In this document: positions 43,808-52,008 of the stretch, in pieces | Layout of the letters: every line of letters begins with the position of its first letter | Position numbering within the stretch: position 1 is the first letter of the stretch | Source of the DNA: UBA12077 sp963665525 | GTDB taxonomy: Bacteria > Bacteroidota > Bacteroidia > Bacteroidales > UBA12077 | Direction: 5' to 3' | Length of the DNA stretch: 64,000 nt | Assembly: GCA_963665525.1 (NCBI GenBank) | Contig: OY762280.1 | Coordinates: 1,116,001 to 1,180,000, forward strand | The notes under the pieces: model-generated | What the model was told of the DNA's origin: nothing | Databases searched by the model: none | What the model saw: only the letters and a program-made list of their open reading frames with translations | Translations under genes and position numbers: made by a program

Positions 43808-44563
43808 TTACATTCGTATAGGGATTTTATTATCATATAAATGTTTTTTTAGATCTGGAATTTCAATTTCTTTATAATGAAAAACACTGGCTGCCAGAGC
43901 TGCTTCAACATTGGCGGAATTAAAAACATCAACAAAATGAAGAGCAGAACCGGCACCTCCCGATGCAATTACCGGAATACCCAGATTCTTTGTAAGCTTG
44001 GTAAGGGCATCCAGAGCAAAGCCTTTTTGAGTACCATCGTGATTCATAGATGTAAATAAAATTTCTCCGCAACCTAACAATTCAGCCTGTTTGGCCCAAT
44101 TAAAGAGCTCAAGCTGAGTTTTTATTCTACCGCCATTTTTATAGACCATCCACTTCTCGTTTTCAAATCTGGCATCTATGGCCAGTATAATAAACTGACT
44201 GCCAAACTTTCTGGCTATTTCAGAAATTAAATGCGGATTTTGAATGGCAGCAGAATTAACCGAAATCTTATCGGCGCCTGCATTCAGGATGGCTTCAGCG
44301 TCTTTAATGGTAGATATTCCGCCTCCAACGGTAAAAGGAATGTTTATTTCGTATGCAATTTTCCGAACTAAATCAATCAGTGTTTTACGCTTTTCGTGCG
44401 ATGCAGTGATATCTAAAAATACTAGTTCGTCAGCACCATTGATGCTATAGTATTTTCCCAGCTCAACCGGATCGCCAACCGTTTTCAGGTTCTCAAACTC
44501 GACGCCTTTTACCGTTTTACCGTTTTTTATATCCAAACAAGGAATTATCCGTTTTGCTAGCAT
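43808..44563 (-). CDS. hisF: Imidazole glycerol phosphate synthase cyclase subunit
   Basis: HisF uses ammonia from HisH to close the imidazole ring and release AICAR. The 251-residue TIM barrel has the catalytic Asp11 in IIPCLDIKNGKTVKG, the second catalytic Asp in LFTSMNHDGTQKG, and the phosphate-binding IPVIASGGAGS. It overlaps hisA by seven bases. The paralogous relation to HisA is clear from the two half-barrel patterns. It acts as a complex with HisH, encoded two genes upstream. Confidence 0.96.
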   Translation of the reverse strand: MLAKRIIPCLDIKNGKTVKGVEFENLKTVGDPVELGKYYSINGADELVFLDITASHEKRKTLIDLVRKIAYEINIPFTVGGGISTIKDAEAILNAGADKISVNSAAIQNPHLISEIARKFGSQFIILAIDARFENEKWMVYKNGGRIKTQLELFNWAKQAELLGCGEILFTSMNHDGTQKGFALDALTKLTKNLGIPVIASGGAGSALHFVDVFNSANVEAALAASVFHYKEIEIPDLKKHLYDNKIPIRM

Positions 44564-45279
44564 TGCTTCAGAGTTAAGTTTTCAATAGGTATCATATCTT
44601 CGTAAAAAGCTTTGCCAATAATAACGGCATCTACACCAGCTTTTTCCAACTCATTAATATCTTTTTTGGAACTTACCCCACCGCTGGCTATGATATAGTT
44701 ATCAGGATAAAGCGCTTTGAGAGATTTATATAAATCGGTATTAACGCCAGAAAGTGTTCCATCGCGAGTAATATCGGTGCACATGAACTTTCTGATTCCT
44801 AACCTGGAATAATCTGTTATGAGATCAAAGATCTTAACATCTGTTTGCTGAGTCCATCCGTTAATGCTAATTTTTTCATCGATCACATCAGATGCAATGA
44901 TAAATACTTGTCCACCAAAATCACGAATGAGTGTTTTAAACCTTTCAGGATTACTTACTGCCATGCTGCCAATACCAATATAACTTGCTCCGGCACCTAA
45001 GGCAAATTGTACTTGTTCCTTTGTTCGTATTCCTCCACTGTAATCAACCGTTAAATTGGTGGTAGAGCATATTTCTTTTAAAATATTTAGGTTTACTGTC
45101 TGTCCCGATTTGGCACCATCTAAATCAACAAGGTGTAATCGTTTGTATCCCAAGTTTTCGAATGCTTTAGCTACCATAGCAGGTTGGTTCGAGTAAACGG
45201 TTTTTTGATTGTATTTTCCTTGTAATAGTCGTACACACTGACCATCCATTAAATCGATTGCTGGTATTATTTCTATCAT
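44557..45279 (-). CDS. hisA: ProFAR isomerase (phosphoribosylformimino-AICAR-P isomerase)
   Basis: HisA catalyses the Amadori rearrangement of ProFAR to PRFAR. The 240-residue TIM barrel begins MIEIIPAIDLMDGQCVRLLQ with the catalytic Asp, has the second Asp in CTDITRDGTLSGVN, and phosphate sites in DYSGGIR and IIASGGVSS. It overlaps hisH by four bases upstream and hisF by seven downstream. Trp-related dual function (PriA) is not suggested, as this is the normal Bacteroidota type. Confidence 0.96.
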   Translation of the reverse strand: MIEIIPAIDLMDGQCVRLLQGKYNQKTVYSNQPAMVAKAFENLGYKRLHLVDLDGAKSGQTVNLNILKEICSTTNLTVDYSGGIRTKEQVQFALGAGASYIGIGSMAVSNPERFKTLIRDFGGQVFIIASDVIDEKISINGWTQQTDVKIFDLITDYSRLGIRKFMCTDITRDGTLSGVNTDLYKSLKALYPDNYIIASGGVSSKKDINELEKAGVDAVIIGKAFYEDMIPIENLTLKQC

Positions 45280-45857
45280 AATTGTATAAAATTTTTTAAA
45301 ATGATTTCTCCTGTATTTCCGCTTCGCTCAGGATGAAATTGAGTAGCGAAAAAATTATCTTTTTGTAAAGCAGCACTAAACGGTTTTATGTAATTACATT
45401 TGGCAATGCTGTACTTGCTTTGTTTAACATAATAGCTATGAACAAAATAAACATAGCTGTTATTAGGTAAATTTTTAAATAGTGGTCCTTTTAGGTTTGA
45501 GATGCTATTCCATCCCACATGAGGGGTTTTATCATTGGCTGGAAACCTCTGTACCTGATCATTAAATATTCCAAGGCACGGAGTATTACCTTCCGATGAA
45601 TAAGAGCACATTAATTGCATTCCCAGGCAGATTCCTAAAAATGGCTGCGTAAGTGATAATATTAACTCATTTAACCGGGATTGACGCAAATATTCCATGG
45701 TGCATGAAGCCTGACCAACACCAGGAAAAATTACTTTATCGGCTTGAGAAATTTTATCAAGATCATCGCTTATTATTGGTTTTATACCCAAGCGCTTCAA
45801 CGCAAAAGCAACACTTTGAATATTTCCTGCATTGTATTTTAAAATTACTATTTTCAT
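45276..45857 (-). CDS. hisH: Imidazole glycerol phosphate synthase glutaminase subunit
   Basis: HisH splits glutamine and passes ammonia through HisF. The class I glutamine amidotransferase triad is visible: Cys in PFLGICLGMQLM, and His plus Glu in ATQFHPERSG. Gly-rich VIFPGVGQ binds substrate. The 193 residues are of normal length. It overlaps hisA by four bases. Upstream, 101 bases that contain a REP-like repeat separate it from hisB, the only sizeable gap in the operon besides that before hisIE. Confidence 0.95.
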   Translation of the reverse strand: MKIVILKYNAGNIQSVAFALKRLGIKPIISDDLDKISQADKVIFPGVGQASCTMEYLRQSRLNELILSLTQPFLGICLGMQLMCSYSSEGNTPCLGIFNDQVQRFPANDKTPHVGWNSISNLKGPLFKNLPNNSYVYFVHSYYVKQSKYSIAKCNYIKPFSAALQKDNFFATQFHPERSGNTGEIILKNFIQL

Positions 45858-45876
45858 ACTTTTATCTTTTATTGTA

Positions 45877-45934
45877 TTTCGACAAGCTCAGTGTGACAAT
45901 TAAAGGTCTTGCTGATCACGATAGTTATCGGGAT
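45877..45934. repeat. REP-like repeat inside the his operon
   Basis: TTTCGACAAGCTCAGTGTGAC is an inverted relative of the 6465-6489 repeat (core GAGCTTGTCGAA). It is followed by the palindrome CGATAGTTATCG at 45919-45930 with GGGAT flank. Both lie in the 101-base gap between hisB and hisH. Confidence 0.65.
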
Positions 45935-45958
45935 ATTGAATCATGAATGGTTAAATTA

Positions 45959-47065
45959 TTATAAAACACCCTTTGTTGTTGGTACTGTAAAGGAATAATC
46001 ATCTTGTATAACAGCCATTTTTATGCTTCTTCCTAATGCTTTAAATATGCTTTCTATTTTATGATGTTCGTTTGTACCTTCTGCTTTTATATTAATATTG
46101 CATTGCGCAGCATCGCTAAATGATTTAAAAAAGTGATAAAGCATCTCCGTAGGTGTATCGCCTATTTTTTCGCGTTTGAAATCAGCCTTCCATATTAACC
46201 AGGGGCGTCCTCCAAAATCAAGAGCTACCTGAGCCAAACAATCATCCATAGGTAAGGTAAATCCATAACGCTCAATACCTTTTTTGTTTCCAAGAGCTTT
46301 ATTGAAAGCCATACCTAGTGCAAGGGCTGTATCTTCAATTGTATGGTGTTCATCAATATCTAAATCGCCTTTTGCCCTTATAAACAGGTTAACTCCTGAG
46401 TGTCTGGCAAGCTGTTCCAGCATATGATCTAAAAATCTCAGTCCTGTTGAAATATTGTATTTTCCGTTTCCATCTAGTGAAAGACCTATTTCTATGTTTG
46501 TTTCATTGGTATTTCTATTGATTCTGGCGGTTCGGTAATTGTTTTTAATAATCTGTACAATTTGCTCCCAGCTTTCGCAATTAAAATAATTTTTGTTATC
46601 TATAATTTCAATCCCGCGGTTTTTACCTAGCAGAATTCCTTTCAGATTCATATTTTGAGCTAATTGTATGTCGCTTAATCGATCGCCAATTACAAAGGAA
46701 TTTTCATAATCCAGATCAGCATTCAGATATTTTTTTACCATCCCGATATTGGGTTTTCGGTTTAGATTATTCTCTTTAGCATAGCTCGTATCAATTAATA
46801 TTTCTGAAAATTCAATTCCTTCTCCTTTCAGAGTACTTATAAGTTTTTCCTGAACCAGATTAAATGATTCAGTAGGATAGGAGCTTGTGCCTAAACCATC
46901 CTGATTGGAGACCATAACCAGTTCGTAATCAAAGATATTAACAAGTTTATATAGAGCGCGAAATACACACGGAACAAATTCCAGTTTTTGAAGATTATCG
47001 ATTTGTTCATCTTCAGGTTCTGTAATGATCGTACCATCACGATCTAAGAACAGTATTTTTTTCAT
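45959..47065 (-). CDS. hisB: Bifunctional histidinol-phosphatase / imidazoleglycerol-phosphate dehydratase
   Basis: The 368-residue protein joins a HAD-type histidinol-phosphate phosphatase (about 1-165), with the nucleophile Asp in ILFLDRDGTIITEPE and VIGDRLSDIQLA, to the dehydratase (about 175-368) with the metal-binding pairs DEHHTIEDTALALG and EHHKIES. This fusion occurs in enterobacteria and Bacteroidota. It catalyses steps 6 and 8 of the pathway. It overlaps hisC by 29 bases. Confidence 0.96.
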   Translation of the reverse strand: MKKILFLDRDGTIITEPEDEQIDNLQKLEFVPCVFRALYKLVNIFDYELVMVSNQDGLGTSSYPTESFNLVQEKLISTLKGEGIEFSEILIDTSYAKENNLNRKPNIGMVKKYLNADLDYENSFVIGDRLSDIQLAQNMNLKGILLGKNRGIEIIDNKNYFNCESWEQIVQIIKNNYRTARINRNTNETNIEIGLSLDGNGKYNISTGLRFLDHMLEQLARHSGVNLFIRAKGDLDIDEHHTIEDTALALGMAFNKALGNKKGIERYGFTLPMDDCLAQVALDFGGRPWLIWKADFKREKIGDTPTEMLYHFFKSFSDAAQCNINIKAEGTNEHHKIESIFKALGRSIKMAVIQDDYSFTVPTTKGVL

Positions 47066-48122
47066 CAGTTTTAAATTTTATTCGTTCGAAATATTTTAAA
47101 CAGCTTATGAGCATTAAATTTTCAAGAGATTTTCCGATAGTTATTCGCAAACATCCGTCACAACTTGGTTCATTTGATCTATCCCGAACAATGATTCGTT
47201 CATTGACAAGAAAATCAAATACATCTTGATGATTGTTAAATTTTACCAATAGAAAATTTGCATCTGAAGGCCATATTTTCTTAACTAATGTTAGTTTATT
47301 TAGCTCATTGCCAAGCCAATTCTTCTGCTTTAGTATAGCTGAGATACTATCTTTTGTTGTATCTTTTTTTAACGATTCCAGGGCAGCTTGTTGGTTCAGT
47401 GTACTGATATTGTAAGGATATTTAAGTTTGTTTAATATCTGTACTATCTCTGAATTCATAAATGCCATTCCCAAACGAATGCCCGCCATGGCTTGTGCTT
47501 TCGAAAAAGTTTGCAAGACAATTAGATTGGGGAAATTATCAATTTCTGAGATAAACCCAGGATCATCAGAGAAATCAATGTATGCTTCGTCTATAACTAC
47601 CAATCCTTGAAATTGATTGATCAATAGGAAAACATCTTCTTTATTCATTAAATTACCAGTGGGATTGTTGGGCGAACAAATAAAAATGATCTTAGATTTT
47701 TTCGATTTTTTCAAGATTAGATCTACATCGAGTTGAAAATTATTATCCAAATCTACTTTTATCACATTTACATTATTTATGTTTGCGCAAACCTTGTACA
47801 TGCCATAGGTAGGTGCATTAATAAGAATAGAATCCATTCCTGGATCACAAAATGCACGAATGAGTACATCGATAATTTCATCGCTACCATTACCAAGAAA
47901 AATTTGATCTGTAGACACATTTTTTATCTTACTGATCTTTGTTTTTAGCGCACGCTGAAATGGATCGGGATAACGATTATATATTGTTGTAAAAGGATTT
48001 TCATTAGCATCCATTAAGATGGCATCCTTGTATAACCTATCGCGTGCTGATTGATAAGGTTTTAATTTGCGAATATTTTTCCTTACCAGATTAATTAAAT
48101 CAAACTTAGTTTTTGTTTTCAT
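47037..48122 (-). CDS. hisC: Histidinol-phosphate aminotransferase
   Basis: HisC transfers an amino group from glutamate to imidazole acetol phosphate. It is a fold-type I PLP enzyme of 361 residues; the PLP lysine is in LQTFSKAQAMAGIRLG, the Asp that contacts the pyridine nitrogen in VVIDEAYIDF, and NPTGN lies in the middle. The N-terminal YDANENPF-like segment reads MDANENPFTT. Its start overlaps hisD by 17 bases and its end overlaps hisB by 29, implying coupled translation. Confidence 0.95.
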   Translation of the reverse strand: MKTKTKFDLINLVRKNIRKLKPYQSARDRLYKDAILMDANENPFTTIYNRYPDPFQRALKTKISKIKNVSTDQIFLGNGSDEIIDVLIRAFCDPGMDSILINAPTYGMYKVCANINNVNVIKVDLDNNFQLDVDLILKKSKKSKIIFICSPNNPTGNLMNKEDVFLLINQFQGLVVIDEAYIDFSDDPGFISEIDNFPNLIVLQTFSKAQAMAGIRLGMAFMNSEIVQILNKLKYPYNISTLNQQAALESLKKDTTKDSISAILKQKNWLGNELNKLTLVKKIWPSDANFLLVKFNNHQDVFDFLVNERIIVRDRSNEPSCDGCLRITIGKSLENLMLISCLKYFERIKFKTDEKNTVLRS

Positions 48123-49404
48123 CTTTCATCTTATTTAGTCGTATGCTTACTGCGTTTTTATGAGCCTGCAATTGTTCAGCTTCGGCCATTATTTCAACAA
48201 AAGGACCAATTATTTCCAGTCCGTTTGGCGTGGCTTTTTGGAATGTTATTTTTTTATAATAAGCATCCATATTCAGTCCACTGTAGCTTCTTGCAAAACC
48301 ATTAGTTGGTAATGTGTGATTCGTTCCCGAGGCATAATCGCCCAAACTTTCTGGTGTATAGTATCCAAGAAAAACAGAGCCTGCATGCGTAATTTGTTTT
48401 GATATTTGATTGGCATTTGCTGTTGCAAGAATTAAATGCTCGGGGGCATATCGATTGCTTATTGCTATCATCTCACATTCATTTTTAACCAAAATTATTG
48501 CGGCTGATTGCAGTGATTTTTCTGCTATCTTTTTTCTGGGTAAAGTCTCAAGCTGGTTGGAAACACATAACAAGGTTTTATTCAGCAATTTTTTGCTGGA
48601 GCTAATCAGTATGACCTGACTATCGCTACCGTGTTCGGCCTGCGACAATAAATCAGCAGCAACAAATTCCGGTTTAGCTGATTCATCGGCTAGGATTAAT
48701 ACTTCGGAAGGACCTGCCGGCATATCGATAGCTATACCTTGCGATGAAACAATTTGTTTGGCCTGGGTTACAAATTGATTTCCAGGACCAAAAATCTTAT
48801 CGACTTTAGGAATGGTTTCGGTTCCATAAGCCATAGCAGCTATTGCTTGTGCTCCACCACATTTAAAAATATTATTTACACCTGATATTTTTGCTGCATA
48901 TAGAATGGCAGGATTTATTTTTCCGTTTTTATCGGGTGGGGTACATAATATAACTTGCCGGCAAGCAGCAATTTGTGCAGGTATGGCTAACATAAGTACT
49001 GTAGATATCAATGGTGCTGATCCTCCCGGAATGTATAATCCTACTTTTTCGATCGCAACAGCTTTTTGCCAGCATGTAATTCCTTTTGAGGTTTCTACTG
49101 ATATTTCTTCCGGAATTTGCGCTTTGTGGAACTTTTCAATATTTGCAGCGGCAATGCGAATGGCATTCTTCAATTCTGAAGATAGCATTTGTTCTGCTTT
49201 ATTTATTTCCTGGGCTGTAAGGCTTAAGTTATCTAACTTAACATGGTCAAATTTTTGAGTGTAATCGATTAGTGCCTGATTTTTTTTGAGTTGTATTCTT
49301 TTCAGGATTTTCCGAACACTTCTTTCTAACTTACTATTCTCTAAAACAGGTCTTTTTAATGCCTGGGATAAGTCCTTATTATTTGGATATTCTAATATCT
49401 TCAT
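48106..49404 (-). CDS. hisD: Histidinol dehydrogenase
   Basis: HisD oxidises histidinol in two NAD-dependent steps to histidine. The 432-residue sequence has the family signature region IFGPGNQFVTQAKQIVSSQG, the zinc and catalytic residues in DLLSQAEHGSDSQVILIS and YAPEHLILAT, and GGAQAIAAMAYGTETIP. It follows hisG after 11 bases and overlaps hisC by 17. The length is typical. Confidence 0.96.
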   Translation of the reverse strand: MKILEYPNNKDLSQALKRPVLENSKLERSVRKILKRIQLKKNQALIDYTQKFDHVKLDNLSLTAQEINKAEQMLSSELKNAIRIAAANIEKFHKAQIPEEISVETSKGITCWQKAVAIEKVGLYIPGGSAPLISTVLMLAIPAQIAACRQVILCTPPDKNGKINPAILYAAKISGVNNIFKCGGAQAIAAMAYGTETIPKVDKIFGPGNQFVTQAKQIVSSQGIAIDMPAGPSEVLILADESAKPEFVAADLLSQAEHGSDSQVILISSSKKLLNKTLLCVSNQLETLPRKKIAEKSLQSAAIILVKNECEMIAISNRYAPEHLILATANANQISKQITHAGSVFLGYYTPESLGDYASGTNHTLPTNGFARSYSGLNMDAYYKKITFQKATPNGLEIIGPFVEIMAEAEQLQAHKNAVSIRLNKMKDENKN

Positions 49405-49415
49405 GAGTTTGATGT

Positions 49416-50273
49416 TTAAAGAATCATTTTTTCAATGGGTATAACCAGAATGCCCTGTGCACCTGCTGATTTTAGTTGGTCTATCACTTCCCAGAATTTT
49501 TCTTCGTTCACTACAGAGTGTAGCGAACACCAGTTTTCATCAAACAAAGGCATAATAGTTGGGCTTTTCATTCCGGGTAAAATTTCAATAATCTCTTTAA
49601 GCTTATTGTTGGGTGCATTTAGTAAAATGTACTTGTTTAATTTGGCTTCTTGTTGTGAATTAATCCTGAAAATAAGCTGATTCAATATGTCAGATTTCTC
49701 TTTGTCGAGTGTTTCTCTGCCAATAATAATTGCTTCGGATTGTATTACTTTTTCTACTTCTTTTAAACCATTGCTGATTAACGTGCTGCCCGAACTCACT
49801 ATGTCGAAAATGCTATCGGCAAGTCCAATTCCAGGAGATATTTCAACCGAACCGCTTATTTGATGTATATCGGCTTTAATATTTTTCTTGTCGAGGTAGG
49901 ATTTTAAGATGAAAGGATAGGAGGTTGCTATTTTCTTATTTTGGAAGTATTCTAAAGACTCATATTTTTCAGATTTGGGAATGGCGAGCGATAATCTACA
50001 TTTAGCAAAACCCAGTCGTTGATAAATTTTTAGAGGGTAGTTTCTTTCGAGATATTCATTTTCGCCGACAATGCCTATATCAGCAATTCCATCGTTAATG
50101 CATTGCGGAATATCATCATCTCTTAGATAGAGAATTTCTATTGGAAAGTTAGACGAAACTGAGATGAGTTTCCGGTTTCCATTCGTTAATTTAATGTTGC
50201 ATTCCTGCAATAGCTGAAGTGATTTCTCACTTAGTCGTCCTGATTTTTGTACTGCAATTTTTAATTTTTTCAT
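49416..50273 (-). CDS. hisG: ATP phosphoribosyltransferase (long form)
   Basis: HisG commits ATP and PRPP to histidine synthesis and is feedback-inhibited by histidine. The 285 residues match the long HisG_L form with a C-terminal ACT-like regulatory domain (about 210-285); no hisZ is needed. The start MKKLKIAVQKSGRLSEKSLQ and the PRPP loop region ISPGIGLADSIFDIVSSGST are typical. It is the first gene of the operon. The second attenuator terminator ends only 22 bases before its start, so its expression depends directly on antitermination. Confidence 0.96.
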   Translation of the reverse strand: MKKLKIAVQKSGRLSEKSLQLLQECNIKLTNGNRKLISVSSNFPIEILYLRDDDIPQCINDGIADIGIVGENEYLERNYPLKIYQRLGFAKCRLSLAIPKSEKYESLEYFQNKKIATSYPFILKSYLDKKNIKADIHQISGSVEISPGIGLADSIFDIVSSGSTLISNGLKEVEKVIQSEAIIIGRETLDKEKSDILNQLIFRINSQQEAKLNKYILLNAPNNKLKEIIEILPGMKSPTIMPLFDENWCSLHSVVNEEKFWEVIDQLKSAGAQGILVIPIEKMIL

Positions 50274-50295
50274 AAGGATTTTGTTATTAAATAAA

Positions 50296-50323
50296 AAAGG
50301 TCTGCAGAGAACTGCAGACCTTT
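50296..50323 (-). terminator. His attenuator 2 terminator
   Basis: On the minus strand AAAGGTCTGCAG and CTGCAGACCTTT form a perfect 12-bp stem with a four-base loop, followed by TTTTTT. It lies 30 bases after leader 2 and 22 bases before hisG. Confidence 0.93.
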
Positions 50324-50353
50324 CGATTTCATGTTTTTGAACCGTAAATCAAG

Positions 50354-50425
50354 TCATAGTATCTTCTGCCGGGTGTACTTTACACTCGAATGATGATGAT
50401 GAATATGATGATGTATTTGGTTCAT
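50354..50425 (-). CDS. His leader peptide 2 (seven His codons)
   Basis: A 23-codon frame on the minus strand from ATG at 50425 to TGA at 50354 begins MNQIHHHIHHHHSSVKYTR. Seven of the first twelve residues are His, all CAT codons. It lies between the first terminator and the second, so it is the leader of the gene-proximal attenuator of the his operon. A segment GCAGA after the His codons could pair with UCUGC in the terminator's 5' arm, a weak antiterminator of five pairs; longer pairing was not found by eye. Confidence 0.93.
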   Translation of the reverse strand: MNQIHHHIHHHHSSVKYTRQKIL

Positions 50426-50464
50426 TTTTTTATTGTTTGTGATTTTTATTGTTTTTAAATGAAA

Positions 50465-50491
50465 AAGGGCCTGCAAAATTTGCAAGCCCTT
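50465..50491 (-). terminator. His attenuator 1 terminator
   Basis: On the minus strand AAGGGCTTGCAAA and TTTGCAGGCCCTT form a 13-bp stem (one wobble) with a one-base centre, followed by TTTTTC. It begins 27 bases after the leader 1 stop. Confidence 0.9.
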
Positions 50492-50518
50492 TAATTGTGT
50501 TAAAATATTTTTAGGAAT

Positions 50519-50596
50519 CTACAAAAAATTGCATACCGTGCCTTTACCAGCATGATGATGGTGATGATGAACAGTATGTACAATTTGTAAATTCAT
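50519..50596 (-). CDS. His leader peptide 1 (seven His codons)
   Basis: On the minus strand the ATG at 50596 opens a 25-codon frame beginning MNLQIVHTVHHHHHHAGKG and ending with TAG at 50519. It includes a run of six His codons plus one more. A longer in-frame reading exists upstream to 50707, but the promoter at 50614-50645 lies inside it, so the short form is the transcribed one. A UGCAA segment after the His codons can pair with UUGCA of the terminator arm. This is the promoter-proximal attenuator leader. Confidence 0.93.
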   Translation of the reverse strand: MNLQIVHTVHHHHHHAGKGTVCNFL

Positions 50597-50613
50597 TTTT
50601 TTGTTTTGATGGT

Positions 50614-50645
50614 GCAATAATAAAAACAAGATTTTAAAAATCAAA
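50614..50645 (-). promoter_or_regulatory. Promoter of the his operon
   Basis: On the minus strand TTTG (50645-50642) and TATTATTG (50621-50614) are 20 bases apart; the -7 box differs from TAnnTTTG at one position, the same change as in the Phe/Tyr promoter. Transcription would start near 50607, just before leader 1. Confidence 0.65.
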
Positions 50646-50925
50646 ATTTCAATTAAAAAAAGAGTTCTTATGATTTGATCATAATTTAGCCTATCTTCTT
50701 CATACATATATTTTTGTTGTCTATGTTTATATAAATATTAAGGCTTTCAAAATTTATATCTCTGATTTATATTTCCAATAAGCATTTTAAACATCGATTA
50801 TCAGAAGAAAGGTTTGATTTTTTTTCTTCTTTTATATATTTGATGTAATGATTAGTTTTTCATTGTTTTAGGTTTTAATTTAGGCTTAAAGTTAGACAGC
50901 ATAAATATTTTTTGCAAAGTTTAAT
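50646..50925. other. AT-rich spacer, no gene seen
   Basis: These 280 bases separate the his promoter from the end of the aromatic operon. I see no gene and no strong terminator; only a weak A/T hairpin around 50810-50835 could end the aromatic transcript. Confidence 0.4.
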
Positions 50926-52008
50926 TTATTGACCGAGAATTTTTGTTTGAATGCTGATTGATTCTTGATGAATCGCTTTAAAAATTGTTGAAACAAATTG
51001 ATCTCTAAGGTTTTTACCTATACCAATTTCGATATTCTGTTTAAGTATATTGTCCCATCGACCAGATTGAAGTATGGTCATATGGTGTTCTTTTTTATAT
51101 ATACCAATAGATTTTACGATTTTCATTCTGTTTTCAAGTATCGTTAATAGTTCTTCATCAGCGATATCTATTTTACACCTCAATTCTTCAAGTGTTTCGG
51201 TAGGGATTCCCTCAGGTTGTTCTTCACGAATAATAAGTGTGCTTAATATTTTATGCAGTGTTGAAGGATCAACTTGTTGTTTGGAATCACTCCATGCTTT
51301 CTCAGGATTAAGGTGAGTTTCTATCATCAATCCATCAAAATTAAGGTCCATGGCTTTTTGCGATAAACTTTGAATATATTCCCTTTTACCTGAAATATGG
51401 CTTGGGTCACAAATTATTGGGATATTAGGCATTTTTCTTTTTAACTCAATTGGTATTTGCCATTGCGGAGTATTTCGATATATACTTTTATCAAAACTGG
51501 AAAAACCACGATGTATTGCTCCAATATTTGAAATTCCTGCACGCTGCAATCTTTCTATTGCTCCAATCCATAATTCAACATCGGGATTGATCGGATTTTT
51601 AACAAATACAGGAATATCAACTACATTTAGTACATCTGCAATTTCCTGAATAGCAAAAGGATTCGCCGTTGTTCGTGCACCAACCCAGAGAATGTCGATA
51701 CCAGCTTTTAAAGCATCATAGGTATGTTTTAAGTTAGCTACTTCAGTTGCAATTTGCATACCTGTTTCTTTTTTTACTGTTTTAAGCCATTCTAAAGCTT
51801 TTGAGCCGATACCTTCAAATGTATTTGGTCTTGTGCGTGGTTTCCATATACCTGCTCTAAAAACATTGATTCCAAGTTTTTTAATTTCTTTGGCTGTATT
51901 TATAACCTGTTCTTCGGTTTCTGCACTGCATGGCCCTGCGATAATAAGAGGTCTTGTTATTTGATTACTCTTATTAAAGATTTTAGTTGTTTTTTCAAAT
52001 GGGTTCAT
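50926..52008 (-). CDS. Bifunctional DAHP synthase / chorismate mutase
   Basis: The 360-residue protein has an N-terminal DAHP synthase of the AroA-beta (KDOPS-like) type (about 10-265), with IAGPCSAETEEQVINTA, the metal and substrate segments FRAGIWKPRTRPNTFEG and CDPSHISGKREYI, and a C-terminal AroQ chorismate mutase (about 275-345) with LRCKIDIADEELLTILENRM. The fusion lets the end products act on the first step of the shikimate path via the mutase domain. It overlaps the tyrA gene by one base and is the last gene of the Phe/Tyr operon. Confidence 0.94.
   Translation of the reverse strand: MNPFEKTTKIFNKSNQITRPLIIAGPCSAETEEQVINTAKEIKKLGINVFRAGIWKPRTRPNTFEGIGSKALEWLKTVKKETGMQIATEVANLKHTYDALKAGIDILWVGARTTANPFAIQEIADVLNVVDIPVFVKNPINPDVELWIGAIERLQRAGISNIGAIHRGFSSFDKSIYRNTPQWQIPIELKRKMPNIPIICDPSHISGKREYIQSLSQKAMDLNFDGLMIETHLNPEKAWSDSKQQVDPSTLHKILSTLIIREEQPEGIPTETLEELRCKIDIADEELLTILENRMKIVKSIGIYKKEHHMTILQSGRWDNILKQNIEIGIGKNLRDQFVSTIFKAIHQESISIQTKILGQ

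Noticed and set aside
45653..45946. 97-residue plus-strand frame covering the hisH start and the REP-like gap
   Set aside because: Mostly antisense to hisH, ends inside the repeat, and has no coding features.
48905..49258. 117-residue frame on the plus strand inside hisD
   Set aside because: Antisense shadow of hisD with no recognisable domain.
50597..50707. Upstream in-frame extension of the His-rich frame to a 62-residue protein
   Set aside because: The promoter of the his operon lies inside it, and its content is AT-rich hydrophobic sequence without a motif; the 25-codon leader explains the His run.
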